Below, piece after piece: positions 9,318 through 19,612 of a DNA stretch of 64,000 nt (positions are counted from its first letter, which is position 1; the number at the start of each line of letters is the position of its first letter). The DNA comes from Micromonospora pisi (GTDB lineage: Bacteria > Actinomycetota > Actinomycetes > Mycobacteriales > Micromonosporaceae): positions 4,030,001-4,094,000 of the forward strand of contig NZ_RBKT01000001.1 of the NCBI RefSeq assembly GCF_003633685.1. The letters are read 5' to 3'. The notes below the pieces were generated by a model. The model saw only the letters and a list, made by a program, of their open reading frames with translations. It was not told the origin of the DNA and did not search any database. Both the position numbers and the translations under genes were made by a program.

Positions 9318-9372
9318 TCATGAAGTTAGCGCGCGGTTTCGGCCCGAATGACGCACCAACTTCATGATCAAC
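9313..9372. repeat. Palindromic repeat, copy 2
   Basis: Perfect 15-base arms GTTGATCATGAAGTT (9313-9327) and its complement (9358-9372), with a GC-rich spacer. It supplies the TGA stop of the DUF559 gene and lies between that gene and the convergent purA, where its hairpin could also act as a terminator. Confidence 0.9.
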
Positions 9373-9420
9373 AAGGAGATCGACGAGGAGATCGACGAGG
9401 AGATCGACGAGGAGATCGGG
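9373..9420 (+). repeat. 12-bp tandem repeat, four units
   Basis: Four 12-base units of the type GAGGAGATCGAC follow directly on palindrome copy 2; the middle two are identical and the outer two differ by one to two bases. The array ends 16 bases before the purA stop. It could be read as an acidic EEID repeat, but no credible gene contains it. Confidence 0.85.
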
Positions 9421-9436
9421 ATGGACGACGGGTGGG

Positions 9437-10783
<1,347 letters not shown>

Positions 10784-10849
10784 TCAGATTAACAAGAAGT
10801 GACAGCCCCGCCGGTAGTGGCCGGGGAGACAGGCAGGAGGCCACCGCCC

Positions 10850-11845
10850 GTGTACGACGTGGTGCTACTGACCCTCGGGTCGGGCCGGGACGGCTCCGCC
10901 GGCTGCGGCAACGGTGACGGCTGCTGCGGTTCGGCCGCCGGCAGCGCTGACGAGAGCTGCACCGACACCCCCCGCGTACCCGTGCTGACCTGCGCGGACG
11001 CACTCACCGCCCGAGGCGCCCGGGTGGAGATGATCACCGCCCACTCGGACGCGGAGATCGACCAGGTGCTCGCCCGACTGGACGCACCGGCCCGCCCGGA
11101 CGGCCTCACCTGGCCGGAACAGGACAGCAAGACCCGGCTGATCATCGCGACGGCGAGTGACGGACAGTTACGCGCAGTGATGCGCCGGATGGTCCGCAGG
11201 TACGCCCCGCCGCCGAGCAAGCGGCCGGCCGACCTCGCCGGCAACCGGACCGTGCCCGACCTGCCCCCGATCGGCCTGCTCCCGCTCGACCCGGCCGGCG
11301 CCGGACGCGACGGGGCGCCGACGGACCTGGTCGGCCAGCTCGGTCTGCCCCGCGACCCGGCCGACGTCGCCACCGCGCTCCTCGACGGCCCGGTCCGCCG
11401 CCTTGACCTGCTCCGCAACGACGGCGGCTCGGTCACCCTGGACGGGGTGCTGCTCGCGCACGCCGACGACGACGGCCGCACGGTTCCGTGGCGGGGCCGG
11501 GTCGAGGTGGACGACACCGTGCTCACCAGCGGAGACGATCCCGTACTCGCGTGTGCCGTCGGCAACGGCCGGGGCTACGCACAGCTCGCCACCCTCCCGT
11601 TGCTGGCCGAGGCCGACCTGGGCAGCGGCGTGGTCGAGGTCGCGGTTGCCGTCCCGGTGCTCGCCGGTCCCCGCTGGGGCCGCAAGAAGGTACGCATCGA
11701 GGTGCGCCGGGCCCGGGGACGCGCGGTCTCGGTCGTGCCCCGCGACGGTGACCTGCCGTACGTGGACGACGGCGTCAGCGGCAAGCTGGGGCGCAAGCGC
11801 TCCTGGTGGATCGAGCCCGGCGCGTGGGCGGTCTACAGCCGCTGA
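10850..11845 (+). CDS. Diacylglycerol-kinase-like (DAGK catalytic fold) protein
   Basis: Start chosen at GTG 10850 because AGGAGG ends 9 bases before it; the frame is open back to GTG 10799. The 331-residue product keeps the fold of lipid/NAD kinases: VYDVVLLTLGSG at the N-terminus, LIIATASDGQLRAVMRRMVRR where DAGKs have the GGDGT loop (here ATASDG, weakened), LLPLDPA, and a C-terminal beta sandwich (LLRNDGGSVTLDGVLLA). The degenerate nucleotide loop makes catalysis doubtful. An insertion of about 22 residues near position 15 holds five Cys (GCGNGDGCCG plus one more), unusual for the family and possibly metal-binding. Divergent from purA. Confidence 0.65.
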   Translation: MYDVVLLTLGSGRDGSAGCGNGDGCCGSAAGSADESCTDTPRVPVLTCADALTARGARVEMITAHSDAEIDQVLARLDAPARPDGLTWPEQDSKTRLIIATASDGQLRAVMRRMVRRYAPPPSKRPADLAGNRTVPDLPPIGLLPLDPAGAGRDGAPTDLVGQLGLPRDPADVATALLDGPVRRLDLLRNDGGSVTLDGVLLAHADDDGRTVPWRGRVEVDDTVLTSGDDPVLACAVGNGRGYAQLATLPLLAEADLGSGVVEVAVAVPVLAGPRWGRKKVRIEVRRARGRAVSVVPRDGDLPYVDDGVSGKLGRKRSWWIEPGAWAVYSR

Positions 11846-11864
11846 CCTGGTATGTCGGCCCTCG

Positions 11865-11883
11865 GCCGGGCTCGGTGCCCGGC
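11865..11883 (+). terminator. Short stem-loop after the DAGK-like gene
   Basis: A 7-bp stem GCCGGGC/GCCCGGC with a 5-base loop, 20 bases after the stop and before the next gene. No T-run; a weak terminator candidate. Confidence 0.35.
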
Positions 11884-11936
11884 TCGAGCCGCCCCACGGG
11901 CATATCCTCGGGCGGAGCAGGGGGGAGTTTGCCGTG

Positions 11937-13973
11937 ATGGACGACCAGCCGAACCAGCACTACCGGCCGGGCCCCGGGGCGGCGCCCCGGGACGTCGAGC
12001 CGTTCTGGCCGCCGGACGAGATCGTCGCCGAGCCGCAGCAGACCGGGCCGGCGGGTGCGAACAAGCCTCCGACCGGACCGGACGGCGGAGCACCGGGGCC
12101 CGGTTCGGCGACGACCGTGACGCCCGGAGTCGGCGCGGACGTGGCCTGGGGAGGCGTCCCGTTCCCACCACCCGCCCCGTCTACGGCGCCGCCACCGCCC
12201 CTCGCCCCGGCGCCAGTGGTTCCTCCGACGCCGGGGCCTGCCGTAACGCCCCCGACCCCGCCGGAGGCAGCGCCGGTGACGCCAGCTCAGCCACCGGCAC
12301 CGGTTGAGGCCGACCCGTGGGCCCCTTCCGCTCCGACCCACGCTCCCGCCCGGGGTACGGCGCGCGGATCCGCCAGCCCACCGGTGCACCTGGACGACCC
12401 CTTCACGCTGGGCCTGTTGAACGACGGCACCGGCGGCGCCACCGGAACCACCGCACCGAGCGGCCCCGACCCCCGGGCGGTACGCGCCACCCCGCCGGAG
12501 TCACCCTGGGCGCAGCCACCGCAGCGTCCCGCCGCCGAGCACCCGGTCACGCCCCGCCACCCGGCCACGCCCAGCCACCCGGTCGAGCCGCCCACCGGCG
12601 AGCCCCGTCCGACGAACCCCGCGCACCCCTACCCACCCGACCCAGGGCACCCGCAGGGCGCGGGGCACCCGCAGGGCGCGGGGCACCCGCAGAGCGCGAG
12701 GCACCCGCACCATCAGGGACAGCCGCAGGGCCAGGGACAGCCGGCGGGCCCGGCACCGGGCGTGCCCGGACAGCCTGCCCAGACGCCCGGCGGAACGGGA
12801 TACCCGCCCGGTGCGGGACATGCACCAGGCGCGGGACATGCACCAGCGGTCGGCGTACCCGGATATCCGCCGGCGCCGCGAACGGCGCCGCACCCACCGG
12901 TCGGCCCCCACCAGCCCCGCGCCGAGGTCCACCCCGGGGTCGCCCAGGTGCCCCAGCAGCCCTACCGGGAAGCCCCCGGAGTGACCCGGATGCCACCGCC
13001 GGGCCCCGCCTACCCCGAACCGGCCTGGACGCCCGACGACTCGACCCCGACCGCCGAGGAGTTCGCGCGCCGCCGGGCCAACCGGCCCGCCGACCCGATC
13101 GCCACCATGGGGGTGCGGGCGGCGGTCAACCGGAGCACGCTCGGCCTGGTCCGGCTCTCCCCCAGCCGGCACGAACAGGAGATCCGACAGGACGTCGAGA
13201 TGGTCCGCCGGAACTTCGGCGGGCTGCGCCAGGTCACCGTGGTCAACCCGAAGGGTGGGGCGGGCAAGACGGTGGCGATCCTGCTGCTCGCGATGACCTT
13301 CGGACAGAAGCGCGGCGGATACGTCCTGGCCTGGGACAACAACGAGACCCAGGGCACCCTGGGCATGCGGGCCCAACAGGACTTCCACTCCCGTACCGTC
13401 CGGGACATGCTGCGCGACCTGGGGCAGTTCCAGGTCTCCCACGGGCGGGTCGGCGACCTGTCGCAGTACGTCCGCTCCCAGGGGGAGGGCATGTTCGACG
13501 TGCTCGCCTCGGACGAGTCGGCCACCGGCGGCGAGATGCTCACCGCGACCGCCTTCGCGGAGATCCGCGAAGTGGTCAGCCGCTTCTACAAGCTGATCTT
13601 CGTGGACACCGGCAACAACGTACGGGCGCAGAACTGGCAGGCCGCGATCGACGCCACCGACCAGCTCCTGATCACCATGTCGGCCCGGAACGACTCCGCC
13701 GAAACCGCCGCCCGGATGCTCGACCACCTCGAACAGAGCGGTCGGCAGCGGCTGGTACGGCAGGCAGTGACGGTGGTCTCCATGCCGCCGTCACGCAAGG
13801 AGATCGACCTACCGGCGATCCAGCGGCACTTCGCCGCCCGGACCAGGGCGGTACTGCTGGCCCCGTACGAGCGGTTGATCGACACCGGCGAACCGATCCG
13901 CTACGGCCAGCTCTCCAGCGCCAGCCGGGACGCCTGGCTCAAGATCGCGGCAGCGGTCGCCGAAGGGCTGTGA
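11937..13973 (+). CDS. ParA/MinD-like ATPase with long proline-rich N-terminus
   Basis: A 678-residue protein from ATG 11937 (GTG 11934 also possible), after a GGGGGGAG ribosome site. Residues 1-350 are disordered, rich in Pro, Ala, Gly and His, with an HPQGAG repeat. The C-terminal 240 residues form a P-loop ATPase with the deviant Walker A NPKGGAGKT (about 437-445), LAWDNNETQGTLG as switch I, and LIFVDTGNNV as Walker B. This layout resembles actinobacterial ATPases placed with type VII secretion or cell-pole proteins, rather than plasmid ParA; no ParB or ESX gene is here. The role is inference: polar positioning or secretion support. Confidence 0.8.
   Translation: MDDQPNQHYRPGPGAAPRDVEPFWPPDEIVAEPQQTGPAGANKPPTGPDGGAPGPGSATTVTPGVGADVAWGGVPFPPPAPSTAPPPPLAPAPVVPPTPGPAVTPPTPPEAAPVTPAQPPAPVEADPWAPSAPTHAPARGTARGSASPPVHLDDPFTLGLLNDGTGGATGTTAPSGPDPRAVRATPPESPWAQPPQRPAAEHPVTPRHPATPSHPVEPPTGEPRPTNPAHPYPPDPGHPQGAGHPQGAGHPQSARHPHHQGQPQGQGQPAGPAPGVPGQPAQTPGGTGYPPGAGHAPGAGHAPAVGVPGYPPAPRTAPHPPVGPHQPRAEVHPGVAQVPQQPYREAPGVTRMPPPGPAYPEPAWTPDDSTPTAEEFARRRANRPADPIATMGVRAAVNRSTLGLVRLSPSRHEQEIRQDVEMVRRNFGGLRQVTVVNPKGGAGKTVAILLLAMTFGQKRGGYVLAWDNNETQGTLGMRAQQDFHSRTVRDMLRDLGQFQVSHGRVGDLSQYVRSQGEGMFDVLASDESATGGEMLTATAFAEIREVVSRFYKLIFVDTGNNVRAQNWQAAIDATDQLLITMSARNDSAETAARMLDHLEQSGRQRLVRQAVTVVSMPPSRKEIDLPAIQRHFAARTRAVLLAPYERLIDTGEPIRYGQLSSASRDAWLKIAAAVAEGL
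12645..12698 (+). repeat. 18-bp in-frame repeat in the proline-rich tail
   Basis: Three consecutive copies of GGGCACCCGCAGGGCGCG (the third with one change) encode HPQGAG-type hexapeptides. Shorter degenerate copies follow (HPHHQGQPQGQG). A likely site of length variation. Confidence 0.8.
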
Positions 13974-13977
13974 CGGC

Positions 13978-14016
13978 TCCTCCCTGTTCCGTCGGAAACG
14001 ACCGGAACAGGGAGGA
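13978..14016. terminator. Stem-loop terminator between converging genes
   Basis: Perfect 14-bp arms TCCTCCCTGTTCCG (13978-13991) and complement (14003-14016), 11-base loop, starting 4 bases after the ATPase stop. Serves the plus gene and probably the converging DUF3151 gene. Confidence 0.8.
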
Positions 14017-14055
14017 CACCTGCGGAGAAGGGGGTCGGTCAGCTACCGGCGTCGG

Positions 14056-14484
14056 TCAGCTACCGGCGAGGGCGTCGCCCGCCTCGGGGTCACAGTCACG
14101 CAGGAACTGGGCACAGCGGGCCGCCTCGTCCGACTCGCCGATCTCGCCGGCCGCCCGGGACAGCACGTGCAGGCAGCGCAGGAAGCCCTGGTTCGGGCCG
14201 TGCGACCAGGGCACCGGACCGTGTCCCTTCCAGCCGCTACGGCGCAGCTGGTCCAGCCCACGGTGGTAGCCGGTACGCGCGTACGCGTACGCGGTGACGA
14301 CCTGGCCCTCGGCGAGGGACCGGGAAGCCAACGCCCCCCAGGCCGCACTGAAGGTCGGGAAACGCGCGGCGACCGAGGCGTACGCCTCGTCGGTGTTGGC
14401 CTCGACAGCCTCGGCGAGGGCGGCCTCGGCCGCGTCGTCGCTGGGGAGGAGGGTGGCCGGCGGTTCCGGCAACAGACTCTGCAT
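14056..14484 (-). CDS. DUF3151 family protein
   Basis: A 142-residue soluble protein beginning MQSLLPEPPATLLP. It matches the actinobacterial DUF3151 family, with FPTFSAAWGALA, AYAYARTGYHRGLDQLRR, GWKGHGPVPW and NQGFLRCLHVLSRAA. It is likely an all-helical, TPR-like fold. Function unknown. A 17-base tandem duplication (GGTCAGCTACCGGCGTC type, 14037-14069) overlaps the stop codon, so the same stop region is present twice. It converges on the ParA-like gene and diverges from the LOG gene. Confidence 0.85.
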   Translation of the reverse strand: MQSLLPEPPATLLPSDDAAEAALAEAVEANTDEAYASVAARFPTFSAAWGALASRSLAEGQVVTAYAYARTGYHRGLDQLRRSGWKGHGPVPWSHGPNQGFLRCLHVLSRAAGEIGESDEAARCAQFLRDCDPEAGDALAGS

Positions 14485-14639
14485 CGCCCCATTGAACCTG
14501 CCGGACCTCGGCGATGGCGAGGCGGGATACCCGTCGGGCTGGCTGAAAGGCTGAGGCTTTGCTCACGCGTGCGGCCGGTGCGGGCGATGGCCGACTCGAC
14601 TACAAATAGAGGTCCGGAGCCTCCCCAGGACCCGGTAAA

Positions 14640-14671
14640 GAGAGTCCGGTGACCTCGGTCACCGGACTCTC
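14640..14671. promoter_or_regulatory. Strong hairpin between diverging genes
   Basis: Perfect 14-bp stem (GAGAGTCCGGTGAC and its complement) with a CTCG loop. It sits upstream of both neighbouring genes, 59 bases before the LOG gene start, so it cannot be an ordinary end-of-gene terminator for either. It may be an attenuator or a 5' leader structure. Confidence 0.6.
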
Positions 14672-14729
14672 GCCGTACCAGCCGCCGGGCGGCGGGTGTG
14701 ATCGCCGGGCGCGCGAGAGGATGGCGTAC

Positions 14730-16010
14730 GTGCCCACGCCATCCCCGACCCACCTGCTCGGACCGGACGACACCACCGAGTTCGAGATCGAGTCCCGCGC
14801 CGAACTCGACCGCCACCTGCGTTCCGGCAGCCTCGCCGGGCTGACCGTGCAGGGACTACGGCTGGATCTCGAACCGCCGCCCGACCTCACCACCGTGGAA
14901 CTGACCGACACGCTCTTCATCGGCTGCCGGTTCGCCTCCCGTCAGGTCGAGGTGGATCTCATCAGCCGCGGCGCCCACCTCCTGCCGCCCTTCGCCGACC
15001 TGCCGTACTCGACCCAGCCGCCCCGGCTCTACACCCCGGAGGAACTACTCGACGGATTCGCCACGGGTGGCTTCACCGGCATGTTCGACGCCCGGGTGTA
15101 CGAGCACTTCACCGCACACGGTGGGGCGCTGCCGCCAGTACGCGAGGCGCTCGCCCAGCGGATGCACGACCATGGCATGGACAACGCGCTCGCCGACGCC
15201 ACCCGGAGCTGGTTGGCGGTCCACGGGCCCGGTTCGGTGATCGGGGTGATGGGCGGGCACGCCGTACCGCGCGGCAGTGCGGCGTACCGGCTCGCCGCCA
15301 CGCTCGGCTGGGAGCTGGCGCGGGCGGACCGGCTGGTGGTGACCGGTGGCGGTCCCGGCGTGATGGAGGCGGCGAACCTCGGCGCGTACCTCTCCGCCCG
15401 GTCAGCGGAGGAGCTGTCCGCCGCCATCGACCTGCTCGCCGAGGCTCCGGACTTCGCCGACCACGACCGGTACACCTCGGCGGCGGTACGGGTCCGGGCC
15501 GAGTTCGGGCCGACACCGGGCGGGCCGGGGTCGACCACGAGACTCGGTGTGACATCGGACGGTGGCGGTATCGCGCCGACGCAGCGGGCCGGTGACGAGG
15601 CCGTCGTGGCCGACACCGTCGGCTGGGCCCGGCGCGGCGGGCTCTCCATCCCGACCTGGCTCTACGGTCACGAACCGGCGAACCTCTTCGCCGGCCGGAT
15701 CGCCAAGTACTTCTCGAACGCGATCCGTGAGGACACGCTGCTGCGACTCGCCCGGGGCGGCATCGTCTTCGCCGCCGGCCGGGCCGGCACGGTGCAGGAG
15801 GTGTTCCAGGCGGCGACCAAGACCTTCTACGGCACCGACGGGGCGAGCGGGGCGTACGTCTTCCTCGACCGCGCCTTCTGGACCGAAACGCTTCCGGTCG
15901 AGTCGCTGCTCCGCCCGCTGCTCGCCCTCACCCCGTTCGGTGACCTCACCGGCTCGATCCACGTGACCGACGACGTGCACGAGGCGGTACGGCTGCTCAC
16001 CGCCGCCTGA
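14730..16010 (+). CDS. LOG/TIGR00730-like Rossmann-fold nucleotide-binding protein
   Basis: GTG 14730 is preferred because GAGAGG ends 9 bases before it; ATG 14721 would abut that site. The 426-residue product has an N-terminal extension of about 160 residues before the Rossmann core. VIGVMGGHAVPRGSAAYR, VVTGGGPGVMEAANLGAYL and a late AAGRAGTVQEVFQ follow. The last replaces the LOG family's PGGxGTxxE but keeps GTxxE. LOG enzymes release cytokinin bases from their ribotides; the altered glycine loop and double length make that activity uncertain here. It was formerly often annotated as 'lysine decarboxylase', which is not supported. Confidence 0.75.
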   Translation: MPTPSPTHLLGPDDTTEFEIESRAELDRHLRSGSLAGLTVQGLRLDLEPPPDLTTVELTDTLFIGCRFASRQVEVDLISRGAHLLPPFADLPYSTQPPRLYTPEELLDGFATGGFTGMFDARVYEHFTAHGGALPPVREALAQRMHDHGMDNALADATRSWLAVHGPGSVIGVMGGHAVPRGSAAYRLAATLGWELARADRLVVTGGGPGVMEAANLGAYLSARSAEELSAAIDLLAEAPDFADHDRYTSAAVRVRAEFGPTPGGPGSTTRLGVTSDGGGIAPTQRAGDEAVVADTVGWARRGGLSIPTWLYGHEPANLFAGRIAKYFSNAIREDTLLRLARGGIVFAAGRAGTVQEVFQAATKTFYGTDGASGAYVFLDRAFWTETLPVESLLRPLLALTPFGDLTGSIHVTDDVHEAVRLLTAA

Positions 16011-16028
16011 CCGGGTCCGGCAACTGGC

Positions 16029-16074
16029 GGACGCGACGGCCGGTCCCCGAATCCGGGAACCGGCCGTCGCGTCC
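16029..16074. terminator. Bidirectional stem-loop terminator
   Basis: Perfect 16-bp arms GGACGCGACGGCCGGT (16029-16044) and complement (16059-16074) with a 14-base loop, between the stops of the converging LOG and aldolase genes. Confidence 0.88.
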
Positions 16075-16087
16075 GCGCAGCGGGTTA

Positions 16088-17116
<1,029 letters not shown>

Positions 17117-17290
17117 GTCGAACGCTCCTTACTAACCACTTCGGCCGCTACGGCCGCTGTCTCACGTGTACGCGCCGGACCGCGCTGTCCTTCGCGGGCA
17201 GTATCCCGCAGAACACCCCGCCGGACGCAACCGACCCGGATCGACACCGGTGCGGTTCGAAGCACCAGGCTCGGGCCGGTCGGGTACGCC

Positions 17291-17674
17291 TCACCGGCGG
17301 TCGAGCCGGTCGGGTACCACCAGGCTGATCAACCAGCTGACCACCGCGACCACGATGCCTCCCCAGAATGCCGCCCCGAAGCCGTTCACGTGGAACGGGA
17401 GGTCGAACTCGCCGGCGATCCAGTCGGTGAGGAGGAAGAGCAACGCGTTCACGACCAGGGCGAACAGTCCCAGGGTGAGTACGTAGAACACGCAGCCGAC
17501 CACATGGATGATCGGCTTCAGCACCATGTTGACGACGCCGAAGATCACCGCCACGACCAGCAGCGTCAGCGCGTTCTCCCCGGCCGACCGACCGGAGACG
17601 TCGATCCCCGGCACCAGAAGCGTGGTGACCCAGAGCGCGACCGCCGTGATCACCAATCGGATCAGGTAGCCCAC
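17291..17674 (-). CDS. Holin-superfamily-IV (PF04020-like) four-helix membrane protein
   Basis: A 127-residue protein with four predicted membrane segments (about residues 3-20, 34-54, 60-84 and 99-120). It matches the 'mycobacterial 4 TMS phage holin' family often found outside phages (ALTLLVVAVIFGVVNMVLKP, LTLGLFALVVNALLFLLTDW). No phage genes are nearby, so a housekeeping membrane role is more likely than lysis. The upstream region contains a perfect 18-bp hairpin. Confidence 0.85.
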   Translation of the reverse strand: MGYLIRLVITAVALWVTTLLVPGIDVSGRSAGENALTLLVVAVIFGVVNMVLKPIIHVVGCVFYVLTLGLFALVVNALLFLLTDWIAGEFDLPFHVNGFGAAFWGGIVVAVVSWLISLVVPDRLDRR

Positions 17675-17731
17675 CGGCCCATGGTGTCACCGTCACCGCC
17701 CGCCGGGGCGCCAAACCGGTCGACTGGGGTC

Positions 17732-17773
17732 GGCACACGCCGCCCGCCCGGCGCTGGGCGGGCGGCGTGTGCC
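17732..17773. promoter_or_regulatory. Perfect 18-bp hairpin between diverging genes
   Basis: GGCACACGCCGCCCGCCC (17732-17749), loop GGCGCT, perfect complement to 17773. It looks like a terminator, but both neighbours point away from it. It may be a leader hairpin, or mark an unseen transcript end. Confidence 0.6.
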
Positions 17774-17877
17774 CTGGTGGGCGGGCCGTGCGCGTTCCTG
17801 TTTGCCGGCACGTACCCGGCGGACCGGCGGGCCAACCCGTACGGTGGGAGGGGCACCGCGGACCGGAGGAGGCGACG

Positions 17878-18126
17878 ATGACCCAGCCCGAAGATGAATC
17901 TGTCCTCGGCGAGGAGTTCGCCCCCGGCGACCATCTCGACCCGGAGGAGCGGGACCCGGAGGCGTCCGCCGAGGACGCCGTCGAGCAGTCGGCCGCCGCT
18001 GATCCGACCGACGCCGGCCCCGCCTCGGCGACCGACGCGGGGCAACTGCCCCGTGGGCTCGAGGTGGACGAGTGGGACGCGTTGGAGCAGGCCCGGATCA
18101 TCGGGCCGGAGGACGACTACCGGTAG
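17878..18126 (+). CDS. Small acidic protein, unknown
   Basis: An 82-residue, strongly acidic protein from ATG 17878 with GGAGGAGG just upstream. It has no cysteine, no membrane segment and no known motif; the C-terminus (LEVDEWDALEQARIIGPEDDYR) looks the most conserved part. Likely disordered for most of its length. It converges on the LCP gene with only 29 bases between stops. A real gene is supported by the ribosome site and codon bias; function unknown. Confidence 0.65.
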   Translation: MTQPEDESVLGEEFAPGDHLDPEERDPEASAEDAVEQSAAADPTDAGPASATDAGQLPRGLEVDEWDALEQARIIGPEDDYR

Positions 18127-18155
18127 CCGTCCGCGCCAGGGCCGGCGCGCCCGGT

Positions 18156-19400
18156 TCAGCCGTTCTTCGGCGCGACCATTTCGGGGTGGGCGGCCACGAA
18201 GCTCGGCAGTTCCCCGTCGCGGGCCGCGTGCAGCATCTCCAGCGACTCCTCGGTCAACCGCTGGTACGAAATTCCGTTGATCTTGACTTCGGCGAAGTTG
18301 CCCTGGTTCGTCTTGAGCACGACCAGGTCGTTCGCGGCGACGCCCTTGAGGGTGAAGATGAAGTCCACGATCGGCACACCCTGGGTGTCGAGGATGAACG
18401 CCTTGCCGGCGGCGGTGACAACCCGGTTGATCTTGCCGAGATCGGTGACCACGCCGGCGCTGGTGGCCTTGGTGACGATGGCACGGATGAGTTGCTGCTG
18501 GTGGCGCTGACGGTCGTAGTCGGTCTTCGGCAGGCCGTACCGGATCCGGGCGTAGTCGAGCGCGAGTTCCGCCGACATCGACCGGCAGCCGATCTCGTGC
18601 ACGACGACCTTTCCGCCCGGCGGCACGTCGAAGACCCGGTGGCTGGCCTCGTCGAACTTGATCGGCACGATCTTGCCGTTGCGGTCGTACGCCAGGTGGA
18701 TCGAGGAGGCGCGCTGGTCGACGCACATGTCGACACCGCCCAACTCCCGAATGACCGACTGGAAGCCCTGGAAGTCGATCAACGCGGCCCCGTTGAAGGT
18801 GAGACCGGTCTGGGCGTGCAGGGTCTTGGCGAGCAATTTGAAGCCCCGCGCCCGCTTCTCGAGCTCCGTACCGTCGCCCCGGTAACCGAATTCGAACGCA
18901 GCGTTGATCTTGTCCGTGCCACCTGGATAGTCAGTCTCGGGATTGGCCGGAATCGGTACCCGCCAGTCCCGTGGGATCGAGATCAGATACGCCTGGTCGT
19001 GCGTTGCCGGGATGTGCACGATCATGATCGTGTCGGACCGAGCGCCGGCATCCCATCCCGGCCGGACATCGATGCCGGCCAGAAGCAGGTTGAGGGCCCC
19101 GTCGATCTTCTTGCCACTGGGCGCGCTGGTCCTTCTCGGCGCACGGGCGTCGTCCGCGAGCAGGGTGGTCTGGGTGATGTTCGAGGTCGCCTTGTCGATC
19201 GCCACCCGGGTGACCGCATAGGCAGCCCCGCTCATCGCGAGCAGCACGCAGCCCGCGATCACCACCAACCTCGCCCACAACGGAGTACGCCGACCCGACC
19301 GCCGAGCACGACGCTTACTCTTTGTTACTTCACTGTCCACATCTGGTACGTCAACCAATACCGAGTCGCCACCCTTGGCTTTGCGAAACCGCATCGTCAC
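18156..19400 (-). CDS. LytR-CpsA-Psr (LCP) family cell-wall glycopolymer ligase
   Basis: A 414-residue type II membrane protein. A basic cytoplasmic tail (RRARRSGRRTP) and one membrane helix (about 42-64) are followed by an extracellular LCP domain from about residue 103. It carries LLLAGIDVRPG, ARSDTIMIVHIP, YLISIPRDWRVPIP, NAAFEFGY and LDYARIRYGLPKTDYDRQRHQQQ, the usual Arg/Asp set for the polyprenyl-phosphate substrate. LCP enzymes attach teichoic acids or other glycopolymers to peptidoglycan. Divergent from the LPITG surface protein gene, which also acts at the wall. Confidence 0.93.
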   Translation of the reverse strand: MTMRFRKAKGGDSVLVDVPDVDSEVTKSKRRARRSGRRTPLWARLVVIAGCVLLAMSGAAYAVTRVAIDKATSNITQTTLLADDARAPRRTSAPSGKKIDGALNLLLAGIDVRPGWDAGARSDTIMIVHIPATHDQAYLISIPRDWRVPIPANPETDYPGGTDKINAAFEFGYRGDGTELEKRARGFKLLAKTLHAQTGLTFNGAALIDFQGFQSVIRELGGVDMCVDQRASSIHLAYDRNGKIVPIKFDEASHRVFDVPPGGKVVVHEIGCRSMSAELALDYARIRYGLPKTDYDRQRHQQQLIRAIVTKATSAGVVTDLGKINRVVTAAGKAFILDTQGVPIVDFIFTLKGVAANDLVVLKTNQGNFAEVKINGISYQRLTEESLEMLHAARDGELPSFVAAHPEMVAPKNG

Positions 19401-19612
19401 CGTCCGGATCCCCTGTTGCGCTGCCCCTGCATCACTAAGGACGAAGCTGAACCAAGAAAGGGATGCAGAGTATCGACAACTTCGTGGATAAGTACGAGAA
19501 GGCTCTCATGATCGGCCGTTCGGTCAGAAATCGCGCCACAGGTCGATCTGTCGATGCGTCCGACCGTACGCTCCGAAAGCTTCGCCTGTACCCCCACGGG
19601 AGGACCCCTTTC

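Noticed and set aside
17291-17674. Holin-like gene as evidence of a prophage.
   Set aside because: The family is common as a housekeeping membrane protein and no phage structural, integrase or lysin gene is nearby.
19463-19612. Upstream start for the LPITG protein.
   Set aside because: It would bury the signal peptide 50 residues in; ATG 19613 has a good ribosome site.
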